DNA of 64,000 bases from Pterobdella sp. o SKG-2022. Lineage: Eukaryota; Annelida; Clitellata; Hirudinida; Piscicolidae. The notes under the pieces are model-generated. The model worked only from the letters and a program-made list of their open reading frames with translations, did not search any database and had not been told where the DNA came from. Below are positions 1-12,340 of the stretch, one piece after another. Made by a program: the position numbers and the translations under genes. Within the stretch, counting starts at the first letter, position 1, and every line of letters begins with the position of its first letter. The stretch lies in assembly GCA_964035795.1 (NCBI GenBank), contig OZ038322.1, forward strand, positions 19,384,674-19,448,673, written 5' to 3'.

Positions 1-3000
1 CAGTTAAAGGCTCTTTCGGGGTAGGAACTGTAGTATTCGAAGCATTGAATAGTTCGGCAGCTTTGCATATATCAACATCATGTGGCAAAAAAATTCTGAG
101 ACAAAGACTCAAAGTAAAAATAGCAACGAAAATAAGACATATAGGCAATCTTTTTAACAAAAGTTTTTTAAGATCATTATTGTCAAGAATAAGTTCATCG
201 TCGACTTGGTTGTCTTCTGTTGCATTAACATTTTCGTTGTCGCTCAGTAGTCCTTTAAAATTGAATCAAAAAGTAATTGCAAAAGCTTCCACTTATTTTT
301 CAAAAGTATGCATACAATTGAATCTTTTAAAAAATTTATAGGAAAAAAAAACCAAATGAATTGATATCAAAATTCTATTAACGCTCAGTATCTGGAGCTT
401 CTGCGTCAAAATCGCCTTCCACATCACTGCTATTTTGTTGAGTCATTCCTGCCCTTATCTGTGCCTGTGTATCGAATCGAAGGTTGTTGTGGTCACATAT
501 AACATGCATGTTGAAACTTTAGGATAAAACTAGAAGTTTTGAAAAGCTTTGTTCAAATAATATATTTTAAACCAAGTTTTTTGTGAGTTTCTTCAATATA
601 TAAAAATTTTTCACGACCGTAACTTATTACGCCATTATTTTTTGATTATATTACAATTCTCTTCACGTTTTAACCCTAAATTATACTTATTTAAATTTTA
701 AATAAATAGTTATTTTTTATTTTTTTTTGTTCTCAATCTAAAGATTAAAATTTACTAGTCAAACAAATTGGTTTTAATTAAGTACTAGGTATGGGATTTG
801 TATTTTACACAAGGTTTCAAACCTGTTCAGTTTCAGCAGGCCAATTCATTCTGGCCACAAAAACCACCAGACAAACGTTTTGAACTGCAAGTCCCAGTAT
901 ATAACCCCACCACAAACCTTAAATAATTAGTTATTTATCAATTAGGGTGAAAAAATACTTGGTAATTTATTAGTTTCGCAGATCGAACTTATTTAAACAT
1001 GTGATACAAACATAATATAAAACAAAATATAAAACTCAAAAAGTGAAAATTATTTATAATTGAAGAATTTTCAATGGAATTTTTGTCTGATGAGTTGCCC
1101 AAGTCAAAATCCTCTTTATAACAAACTTTAATTTTGACTTTTCTTTTAAAAATGAAAAATAACATGTCTGAATGTTGATATTGAACCGAAAGCCTAAACG
1201 ACTTATTAATTTGAAATACAAATTTTTCGATATTAACGGTATGTTATATTTAGCTAATGAACCGACAGTTTGATATTTATGATCAAATCGGTCGAATTTT
1301 TGGGTATATTTCACAAAATCTTCAAACTTCCAATCCTCATTATGTGGAATGTCACTATTTGCTGAAGTACTCTCAACACCAGGCTGCTTTGAAATCGGTG
1401 TCATGGAAAAGTAATTTTTTTTTCACCCTTCTTTTGGAAAGACATGCTTCTATACAGGTATTAAATAGTAGAAATTATTAGAAATCTATGAATTGTTTAA
1501 AAAGGCTTTCAACATTCTGGTAAAACTTCATCAAAATACAAATAGATAATAATGATGCTCTATATAACAATGAAGATTCAAAGAAAGCTAAAAACTTAAT
1601 CAAGTTTGTTTCCAATTGGAACTTCCAGCCTGTTCTAGGGTTGTTTAGAGAGTCCTAACCCTTCTCGATTTTTACGTTAATGTCAATTTAAACTCAAGAA
1701 ATTTCCTTTCCTATGTGTACAAGATTTTACCTATCTATTAATTAGTTATCTGAATTTTTTATTGAAACAAAGCTTTTACATGTATTTTATATCATCATCG
1801 AGTAACCAGTTATCTGAAAACTTGCAAAAGACTACGGCACCCGTTACTCCCAGGCGGTCACTCCGCCAAGTACTAACCGGACTCGACGTCTACCTATTAT
1901 TGTTACCATTTGAATTTTAAAAATTTTGTTTCAGACTTCTTGAGTTTATATCGTTAACACAGCACTGAGTATTGACTACGAAGATTTCACAAAATCGACT
2001 CAACGTTTCATGGGACAACGGTGCCTTGGGCTTTTATCGTTATGTCATCGATTTCATTGTTCTCACAAAAATCATTAAATTCAACAAAGAAAAACATTAT
2101 AGAATTTCGTAATACAATTTTTTCTATTTCTCAGGTATTCCACAAATTAAAAAAAATATTCAAAGATACAAGAGATATGGATTTATCTACCAGTTTCATA
2201 CTTTCATGTCCATTAAACAACCCAGCCTTGAATCCCATCTCATGTTTTATTTTCCAAAAACCTCATGCAGTTTTTTAAACTTTTAAAAATTAAAAAAAAG
2301 TTTATTTATTAAAATAAGCCGCAATTTATTAACCCAATGGAATATGGTCTTGAGTGCTTGTTTCATAGGCCTATAATTTACACTTAATTACAAGTCAAAA
2401 CCTAAGCTAATTTTCATGAACACAAAAAAAAGTTTTCACACAAGGAAATTGAATCTTACGAATTTACCCTTCCATATAATTTTAACTAATTTTTCTTTTT
2501 TTTGTAGTTTTCAAGTTTGTCAATTTTTTACTGCGCTAAAATTTTATTTACTACTTCAATAATATTATTCTCCCATTAGTAAGTATCAGATTTTATAGAC
2601 ATAGGTTGAGCTAGGGGAAATAATTCATTTCTTGGAGCAAAGATAAACATTATCACGTTCGTAAGCAATGTTAAATAACAACTTAAAAATATAATGGCGG
2701 TTTTTGGAATTTGATTATCGCTTGTTTTTATAATGAAAATTTTTTCATCAGTTGATTTAAGAAATTTTTCTAAAAGTTAAAGAATTTTTTGAGTGTTAGT
2801 AAGATAACTGCATTTAAGTTTATCATAAACAAAGCATAAACTGAAAGAACTATGAGTTAATGTTTGGAAAAATAGAACTTTTTGTTCAGCTAAAAACTAT
2901 AAGACACAAAAAATACCATTATCAAATAAATATATTTCAATTAAAAACAAATTATTTAAAAAATCTAACCAGAGAGCTTAAGGTAGGTGACAAACATGAG

Positions 3001-6000
3001 AGGAATTCCGACGGGTAATGCAAACAAGTAGAAGCTGATGAATATGATCACAGCTCCCAAAGATTGCCTGCCTGTCCCTCGCACTATGCTTATTCCCACA
3101 CCCTGTCACCATGTTGCAAGAGATTCTAATATTATTTTTTAATTTTATACCAATTATATAATTACTGAACAAATGTTTAGAAGTTTTGCACTGTTGACCA
3201 AAAGTTGTTTATTTTTTGATGAAAAAGTATTTGATTTTAACTATTACTGTATTTTTCACTTTGGTTTGATGAAAATCACTATTTGTTGCCAGTATTTCAA
3301 TTCAAACTAATATTAATTTATGTTTTCTGCGATTCATTGCCTTACTCGCGCTATGCAAATTTAAATAGACTAATATTTGAAATGGCGTTTTGTTTATATA
3401 ACTCACAAAAAAGTATAAAAATTGTTTAACGTTGACATTCTCTTTGTGAGTTTGAGAATTAACAATATTACTCAGAGGCCAAAGTTTTATGGCATGATTA
3501 CATTTGCACAAATGTATGTTTGATGAAATTTTCTCTTGAATAAATGTATCGAAAACTTAATTTTAGCATTTAACTAAGCAAAGTTAAACAAAAAGACATA
3601 TAATGTGTTGAATATTAACGTTAACAGTGATTTGAAACATTCAAATTGAAACAATTCCACAGCGATCTTTTCATTGAATTATTTCCATCCTTTATACTTT
3701 TCAGTACTATATTCTGTTATATAATGACGTTATAGAAATTTATTAGGTACTTATTAAGAATCATTTCACCCCAAATCCTTCCAAGAGCAGAAAGATTGCC
3801 ACTAATGGTAAGATGCTGCCAGTGTATACAATCAACTCTCTGGAAATATGTGTCACTTTAATTTAATTTTCCACAGTAAGTTTGGCTAAACTTTGAGTCG
3901 AAAGTGAAGGTTTTAAGCCACAATCGAGACAATTTTTAAGCAAAAGTTGGTTAGCATTATAGCTTTATCGCTGTGATAAATTTATTAAGAATCTTATTTT
4001 GGCCTAAATTTTGTAATAAGAGTAACAAAGAATACATTTGATGTCTGAAAAAATTCTTGTTTATAATTTTTTAAGCAAATAAATTATACTTTAAAATTTT
4101 TCAAACTTCAACTTATAATTTAGTCTTTAGTTTTACAAAATTTAATTACAAAATTTAATTTTTTTGAATAAATAATTTTTGATTTATTACAAAACTAATT
4201 TCAAAATTCTAAATTTTTTTGATAAAATTTAGTTTTATACATATTTTACTTTAAATAATTCAAATCCAAAACCGTTGACTTTTCTCTTCATTGACAGTAT
4301 ATAACTACAAAACAAAGCGAAAAAAACTTAAATTAAAAAATCTATATTTTTTATCAACAAATTAATATCATCAAAATTTGTCAAAAATTGTCAAATATTA
4401 TTTATAAGTTAATTTAATATGTCTTTAAAAAGTTATCATCAAAATTAATTCTCACTCGCTTGCGGTGAAAGCCATAGGAATGAAGTAGCGTAAAAAGTAG
4501 CAAGAGATTGACATCACGATGGAGACAAACGCTGGTGGTAAGATCATGGTACTTAAAAAATCAAAAATAATACGACGTATTTGATGAACCAGTAAAAATT
4601 AAAACAACCTTAAGAGTTCTATTTATAATGAAAATACACCTTTGATTAGAGACTAGTTGGATTTTAATTGGAAAGCTTAAAAATTAAGTTTAAAAAGGAT
4701 TTTGATATTTTTAATCTACAAAACTGTAATCAATATGCACAGAAAAAAGCTATTATCTTTGTGGAAACTATCAATTTTCCTTGCTGAGGTTAAACGCCAC
4801 AAAAACAAATGCATTATAATCTAAGGTTTTACTATATATTTTGAATCCCATACAGAGTAGTACTGTTCCCCAAACTAGCTATCTTATGAAGATATGAAAA
4901 AAATTTTTACTTTGAAAATAAATTTTCACAGATAATTTAATATTAAAACAATTAGAAACACTAAATCATCGATCAATATATTCAAACCGGTAAGAGTGAA
5001 TGCTACTCGGCACGTTGTGATGGCTCCCGCTGGCAACCTACCTCCCAAATATTGGCCTGTAGTGTTGCTCTTTGGTTTTTATGCAATAAAATAACTGGTA
5101 TAAAACATTGCTGTTAACTATGGAAGTTTCTATAACCACTAAACTACCGAACTTTTAAAAGTTAACACTTAGATTCATAACTTCTTATGTAATTCAACAC
5201 CTTTGAGTCAATAATTCAGCAATAATAACAATGATACGCCAATATTTTCAAAACCATATTTCATGAAGTTTTGTGATTAAGCGTCTTTGGCGATGAAAGC
5301 TCTTCCAATAAATAACCATTAGATATAAATCCCTCACCGATTCGTGCAGTGCTTGCACTGCCAATACCCAGCGGAATCTGAAGATTAAATTTCCATCATT
5401 CATAATTCTTTTGGAAATATTTCATATTCTGAACAATTGATATCAATGACGGCATATAACTCACAATCCAAGCAAATCCTTCCACTTGAAAACAAATTGA
5501 ATATGCACTAATGTCTTTCTCACTCAACAAGCCAGCCAAAAATGTACCTACCTTATTTATAATTGTTTGAGCGTTGTAATTATAGACTAGTATCGTGGTG
5601 TATATATAAAATCAATCATTATTACACGTATCAATCATAAGATACGAGCACAACATGCTGAAAACATTTTTTGAACGGTAATTAGGTTCTGCAGTCAACA
5701 CTCCATCATAATCGTAAATTTGAAAAAAAATTTTTTGGAATTATGAGATTAAAATTTAAAATAATTTTTTACTGAAAATTTCATATTACAAAAATTTTTA
5801 TTGGTCTGAAGTTAGTTATAATTTCAATTGAAAAATTGCTTGAAAGTAGATAACGGAATTTAATGCAAAATACAACTGAGCTATCCAAGCAATTAGGATA
5901 AAAGCTACATACCTCGGTACAAAACCAAAAAATGAACGTCATGAAAATGGATGATGCTGCTACTTTTCCAAATGAGCCCCATTCTCTCAGACAATCTCTG

Positions 6001-9000
6001 CTCCACCCTGCATCAAAAATAATTTATTGGCATCAGACAAATAAATGATATCTTTAAAATAGTTTTTTTCGTTGAAGATAAATACTTTTCATACGTTCAG
6101 TCATCAATAAGAAAATTTGTAATATGTTTGATTAAAGAAAAGTAGTTTCCAGAATTTTAAGAACTGGACAACTTCAATGCGCCTCTGAACAATGCGCAAG
6201 AGGCTCTATATAAGTAATTAATTATTATTTTTATTATTAGTGCAAAAAGATTTCCTCTACTTAATAACAAGAAAAGATTTTTAATGTACAGTTTATTTAT
6301 ATGTTTTTTCCATAAATTCAATGAATTTATTTTTTTGTCAATTTATTTTTTTCTAAAACTTTGAAATAAAGTAATATTAGGAAATTCAATTTTTAAAAAG
6401 TATTTCATAAGCACTAATACGTTGTTATTAGATTTTTTTACATTAATTTATCATTCATTTGAAATTTTGGGTTCAGTTTTAATTTCAAAAGTCCACGAAA
6501 AGAAGAATTTGATGAATTTTTGAACAAAATTTTTATAATTCTTAATGACGGTTTGAAATAAATTTCCAAAATAATAACAATTTCTATGAATCAATTAATC
6601 ACACTTCTTGAAATTGTTTGATTTATATTTGTCGCAGCTTTAAACGTGGTCTCAGCTTTTGAGTTTAAAAAAATTATTCATTAATCTATGTATTTAATAG
6701 TAATTTTTAAAAATTTTTATCAAACTGTAAATTTAAAAATTACATTTAATTTCAATTTTTTTCTCAATTTTTATTGGCTAATACAAACTTTATTAAACAC
6801 AACTTAATTTAAGAAGAAAAAATAAAAATATTGTATGCTTATGAGTAATAAAACAAAAAATTTAAAAGTGAAATGGAACAAAACCCAAACAATAAAGAAT
6901 CCATACATTTTTTTTGGTTTTATTTTTGTATGTATTCATTTCAAAAATATCACTATCTTTTATATTTTAGAGTATTTTTTGAAAAAAATTTCATACGATT
7001 TTAGAAAATTCAATAGTTTCGAGTTTATACCAATATTTAACGTTTTATAATGAAAAATTTTCTCCTAGGTCCAAAATTGATATTCCCTATTTTCTCATCC
7101 ATACCTGTAGCTTTTGGATTTAAAAACTATCAAAATACTCAGAAAGTAGCTACTTTACAAATACAAGTTCATCAAACTCAAATCGAGGGTTTGATAAATA
7201 TACTTCAATCAAACTCACCAGGCCATGTAACCTTGTAAATGCCACTAAAGTAGAGGTAGCTAACCAGCAAGATGAACACTACGTAGTAAGTTAACGCTAA
7301 CGATATTGCTGAACCTCTGTTTGTATTGAAATAACTTAGTTCATTGAAGTGTTATAACGAATATAAACGTTATAGTTTATTTAGAAAATTTTCTGATATA
7401 TTGACTCAACTTCACTGGAGCCAAAAAAAATATATTAATCTCTTGGGAAAATATTTAGTTTTGGTGCGTTTAAAATGTTCTACTTTCCACAAAAAACAAT
7501 TAATATTGGGAAACTTTTGCGCAAAACCACCAACAAAAATAAATTTGAATAGGAAAATTTAAACATTAACATTGCTTTGGAACAATCATCAATTACCTAA
7601 TTCCCAGGTTGACTTGATAAATTAAGATATAATGGAACAAAGCATTGATGCCACAACTGATCATGCAGATTACCAGATTGGGGATTACACTGTTCTGGCA
7701 TTTGGAATGGATCGATGGGAAGATTATATCCAATAAAAATATTCAAGAATGTTGAGTACTAAATGAAATGAGTGTTGACGTGATTAATAGTTAAATCAAT
7801 TTTTATCGATTTATTAACTAAAACAAAACTTCCGATATGAGTATATTGATGTGCTAGTGATGATTTATAGTTTAAATATTTTTATTTCAGAAAAATTCAA
7901 AAGCATTGAAAATGTTTTTTCCAAAAGCCACAGTAAAATGAGTATTATTTCAGAGCACCAGTTAGTTTATTAAGTGTTCTGGAATAATCCTCATTGAAAA
8001 TGAAGGAAATTATTAGTAGTTATGGAAATGTTTATAAATTCACAAATATTTGAAACTGATACACAATTTTTTAGCTCTTTTTAATTTCAAATCTTCAAAT
8101 ATTTTACCGAGAAATTCCACATGAGCCTATTGCTTTTTATTTTGCTCCCTGATGAGTTTTACATAAAATTTCATTAAATTAAGCGACGTTTTTTGCTATT
8201 TCAACTTCAAGGAATGTCCCATGGCTCGCATACTCAGTCCTATTATCATGCATAACACTTTAATAGGCTTGAGATGTAGAAGATTGTAGTTACTGTTTAA
8301 TATTATGAATATATTAATAAAAAAATAATTGGAATAACAAGACTTAACTATACAAATGTTGAAACATTTGTTTAACATATAAAAGCCAAGTAATGAATCT
8401 TTTCACACTCATATTGAATTTAAAAAACCGATTTAAATTTTATAGAAGTAATGGTAGATAGGTTTTGGCTATTGAAAACTGAAAAATATCTATTGAAAAC
8501 AAAACGAATAGAATGCTCAGAGCTTTTCAAAAAAAAGACTTGTTGAGTACTATTAAAAAAAATAATTGTATATGTATATATCAGAACAAAATTATTTTAT
8601 CTAACATAAATAATACATAATTGTGAATACTTTTGTAATAAAACGGCCAATAGCCTGATTGTATTAAATCATGTAGTTTCTAAGAAAAACTTTGCAAATT
8701 TCGGTTAATAAACCTTTCTTTTGTTAATAAAAACACAAAACCATTGTTTTAATTGGGTCTCCATAAAAGAATATGCAATACTATCATAATTGAAACAGAA
8801 ATTAAATTTTATTACGTTTGTATAAACTCTATTTTACGTTTAAAAATTTTTTTTGATTAATTGCTTTAGAAAAGCAAGATTTCTATCTTAAATAAAGCTC
8901 TTAAAACCGTTATAAAACCATAAAGGTTTTGAAAACTGACAATGTAGTTGTACTGACTTGACACAGAAGGTAGCGCATCAACGTGAAAATCCAGCAGTAG

Positions 9001-10861
9001 GCCTGCAATAGAGTTTGATCCAATAACAAAAATGAATGGTAAGTGGAATATATGGTTATCAGTATATAAGAAATTCTAGATTGTTAAATTAATAGAGAAA
9101 TTTATGCTAAATATATTAAAATTTTTTTATAAATTTACTTGAAGGTTTTTGAAAAAATTTTAAAAGCCACTTCATAGTACAACAACTAAAATGAAAATTA
9201 CCATCCAATTAGCGTTATATATAATAGGGGTTCACTACAAATATGTCTAGAAACAAGTTATGTTTATTTGCACAGAGAGACCCTTGATCGTGAGCAATAT
9301 CCAACTTTACTATAATACGACATTTATCTTGAAAAATGCAAGCAAAAATATATAAATATCCTATAATCATTCCATGAAAATAACAATCAATTCTCAAAAA
9401 CACTAACCATGGCTCCTGGCATGAAGTAATCTATATATTCCTGGGCAATTCTGGAGGTTAATTTTTCATAGAACTAGCTTTAGGAGGACAATTGGAAACA
9501 TGAAAACTGAGCACAAAAAAATATATATTAGAAAAATTCGAAAAACATATATTTTTAACTAATGTGTTCATTAAGAAAAGGCAAATTAAGCTACTGAAGT
9601 TATATACGGGTGCATCAGTGCATTAGTGATGCTTTTAACCTGGCGATCGTAGCTTCCTGTCTAATGAACAACAGAATTTTCTCGGTATTGAGAAGGATCG
9701 ACCAAATCAATAGAGTGCAGAACACTCCAAAGATCAAACCTTTATGTCCATTTCATGCCAACTTAAAAAAATACTTCACAAATCATTAGCTAAAATGGTA
9801 TTGAAATATACTTTGAAATGAAAAATAAAAAAAGCTCTCAAAGATATGAATATAATGATGAGAAAATGAAATGTCAACATTTCATTTGTACCTTTTTGCA
9901 AATAAATGCCTGTTTTTTTCTTGTTCGAACTGCCAAATGTCTTTGAAATAGAATATAAGAGGAATCAATATAATGAATGAAAACAGCGATTATTTACACG
10001 AGCATGCACAAGTGCATCTTTTCATGAATGAACTTTTTATTTAAATTTTACATAAGTATTTTGAAATTTAATTCCACTTTGAAGTCATAAAAAAAATTAA
10101 TTATACATTTCAGGTTCAAGAGATTTTTTTTCGAAAAAAAATTTCTAGTGATCTCAAGCTAAAAACTGAACAAGTTTGAAATGACAATAAATTCGAAGCA
10201 TTGACCCAGTTCCAATGGCTAATGTATGATTCAGTTAGCTATATATCATTTGATAAGGATAATCTTGGGATTACTTGAGAAAAAAATGTATCGCCTCCAA
10301 ATGCCAGACCCCTTCCAATGCTGATACATGCAATGTAAATCATCTGGAAATAATATAAATCTCTGATACTAAAATATTATCAACTATTCAAAAATTCATT
10401 TTTTTAAACAAAAATCTCTGAACATAAACTAATGTTTTTCGCTAATGTTGCAGGTATTTGCTATGGATTCAGAATTTAATAGATACCCAAAAAACAATTT
10501 TTCTAGATAAGTTTTTCAAAAGAATGCTTGAAGTAAATTAAGCATATATTATAAAAGTACATGTAACAGGGCTAACCGACAAAGCCATTGCCACAGAGGC
10601 AAGTTCATTCTGGCCTAAATGGCCACAGAACATGAGACTCACAGGTTGAATGAAGTAGTGAAAGAGTATGGACAACGACTACATGTAGCGAAAAGATAAT
10701 TAATATATAATGTAAATATTTTTTCGGACACCTGATAATTCTTTGCAAAAGTTTTATTTGTATTCTCTCACCGTAGGCCATGCAAGCTTAAGGATGCCTT
10801 TAAACTCGAACCAAAACCCAACAGGATAAAACGATCTTTCTCGCACTATTATATCTTCCAT
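1..10861 (-). CDS. SLC47A: MATE-family multidrug/toxin extrusion transporter (SLC47-like), 19 exons, 3' end off the left edge
   Basis: Polytopic membrane antiporter that exports organic cations in exchange for protons. Exons: 10861-10772, 10678-10577, 10343-10275, 9940-9892, 9739-9640, 9450-9408, 9002-8958, 7694-7597, 7316-7219, 6007-5913, 5551-5465, 5377-5338, 5056-4988, 4531-4456, 3839-3770, 3102-2970, 917-823, 464-383 and 252-1. All phases match and give at least 564 residues, close to the usual ~570. Family landmarks: SLMFCGHLGQNELAS (about 44-58), GLAFGGDTFFSQ (76-87), IPLGIGSASTARIG followed by QYLGGRLPAGA, then VRGTGRQSLGA (from 384). The last exon encodes a C-terminal membrane segment (LPICLIFVAIFTLSLCLRIF) as in animal MATEs. 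The ATG at 10861-10859 is the only start in the first exon. Reading through the exon-18 donor would stop after one more codon, a possible shorter isoform. Exons and family are certain; the substrate is not known. Confidence 0.94.
1829..1887 (-). pseudogene. 5S rRNA 3'-half fragment inside a MATE intron
   Basis: Read on the minus strand, about 59 bases match the 3' half of eukaryotic 5S rRNA. The conserved GGTTAGTACTTGG is present, followed by a diverged box-C region, then GACCGCCTGGGA and a final GGGTGCCGTAGTCTTTT. The 5' half is absent and the GGATGGGAGACC part is altered, so this is a dead copy or a 5S-derived SINE remnant, not a working gene. It lies in the 2 kb intron between MATE exons 16 and 17, in the same strand sense as the host. 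Confidence 0.75.
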
Positions 10862-11924
10862 TATTATAAAAAATGACGATTTTAAAAATTTAAGGTAGGT
10901 TTATTAATAATCTGATAATTTATTTATTCGGCTGTTTTATCTTATCATTCTTTTACAGTATAAACTACTTGAAAATTACTTCCACGCTATAGAAATGTCA
11001 TAAGATTCTCCTTTAAATGTATTTATATACATACAGTATATATATTTTATAAATAGTCTCTATTATGGTTTATACAAAGTGTCAACAAAAAGGTTGAAGT
11101 GATCAACTGCCTATTCAAATTTTTGAGCTATTTCATATAGATATATAAATTTAAAAGTTAATAATAAAATAAATAACTATTAAAACATTATTGCATAAAT
11201 TATATAGTATTTACATTATGAAACCTATCTTTTAAACTCTAAACTAAATTTACTTCAAAATATATCCCTTATACTGAAATAACATTGGTAATGGTAATTT
11301 ATTTTTTTTCAAAATATAGATACAACTGAATTTAATTTAAGCCTTTTACTTAGCTGATTTCAAAAATAATGGCTATAATGCAAAAAAGTTATGAATGAAA
11401 ATAATGTAAAGAATTTAAAAGATTTTCTAAAAAGTTGAAAAGACAAAAACAAAAAAGGAAAACAACAATAGTTGATGCATATAATAGAGCTATTAAAAAA
11501 ATTGACTGGTTTCCTTTCATCATTGGGATAACAACATTGCCACGTGCCAATCACTTGAATAACAATTCTTCTATTTAAGGATTGAAGTTTTTTTTAAACT
11601 TTCAGCTAAGTAAGTGAATTTTAAGTTAAAAAAATGAAAATGGAAGATTATTGGGTATAATGATTGATATATTTTTATGAGTTTATGATGATGATCTGAT
11701 TTCCCACTCTATCATCTCTCACGTCAAACACTTTTTCAATTTTCTTTTGTTTATTTCCATCGAATTTCAATCTTCAGGCATTTGTTGCGTGGTGAGCATG
11801 TGACTCAAAAAACCAAAGATCTCAAGAGTTTTTTATTTGCCATATGCAACAGATTCTACCGAATTTTTGCTTATTTTTTCACCATTAAAATATTAATAAA
11901 TAAATTAATTAATATAATTTTTAT

Positions 11925-12340
11925 TTATACCTGGAAGTAACTGTATGGTTGCCTTTGTAAAAATATTTTAACGAGCGGAGGATTATTGTTATGGAATGGG
12001 AATCTTTTTTGAAGCCATTTTCGTTTGTTTAGGTTTATTAATATTTCAGAGGAAAAAGCGAAATGATTTTTTAAAGGTGTTAACGCGGTTGTGTGAAGGC
12101 CATTTAGAGAGCAATCGTAGTGTGCTTCCATTGTCTATCAGTGAGAAGTTGCAATAAAACCATTAAACCGGCATCATTGCTACATGGCACTAAAAGTTTT
12201 TTTTGCTTTCAACTCTCAAAACGCAGAAGCTAAAGAGTTCTTAGGTACATTTGATGCCGATTTGTAAACTAAATCGCTGATGCCAGGCTCGTCTGCCTTG
12301 AATGCTTCTAAGTAACGACCACTCAGTTTTGAAGCATAAC
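11925..12340 (-). other. Unexplained coding-like island
   Basis: On the minus strand a GC-richer block has two open stretches. One, about 12340-12220, ends in a stop and includes GRYLEAFKADEPGISDLVYK. The second, 12131-11925, starts with ATG and is open for 68 codons; the codon for its residue 67 is followed directly by a GT. Base composition is clearly above the surroundings. I do not recognise either peptide. An old transposase fragment or an unrecognised small gene are both possible. Confidence 0.25.

Noticed and set aside
45..341. 98-codon plus-strand ORF at the left edge
   Set aside because: It lies antisense to MATE exon 19, which joins in phase to exon 18 and encodes the expected C-terminal membrane helix.
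2978..3172. 64-codon minus-strand ORF
   Set aside because: It covers MATE exon 16 in the wrong frame; the real frame gives RGTGRQSLGA and a membrane helix.
8151..8190. CTGATGAG suggesting a hammerhead ribozyme core
   Set aside because: The required GAAA segment and flanking stems are not present at the right spacing.
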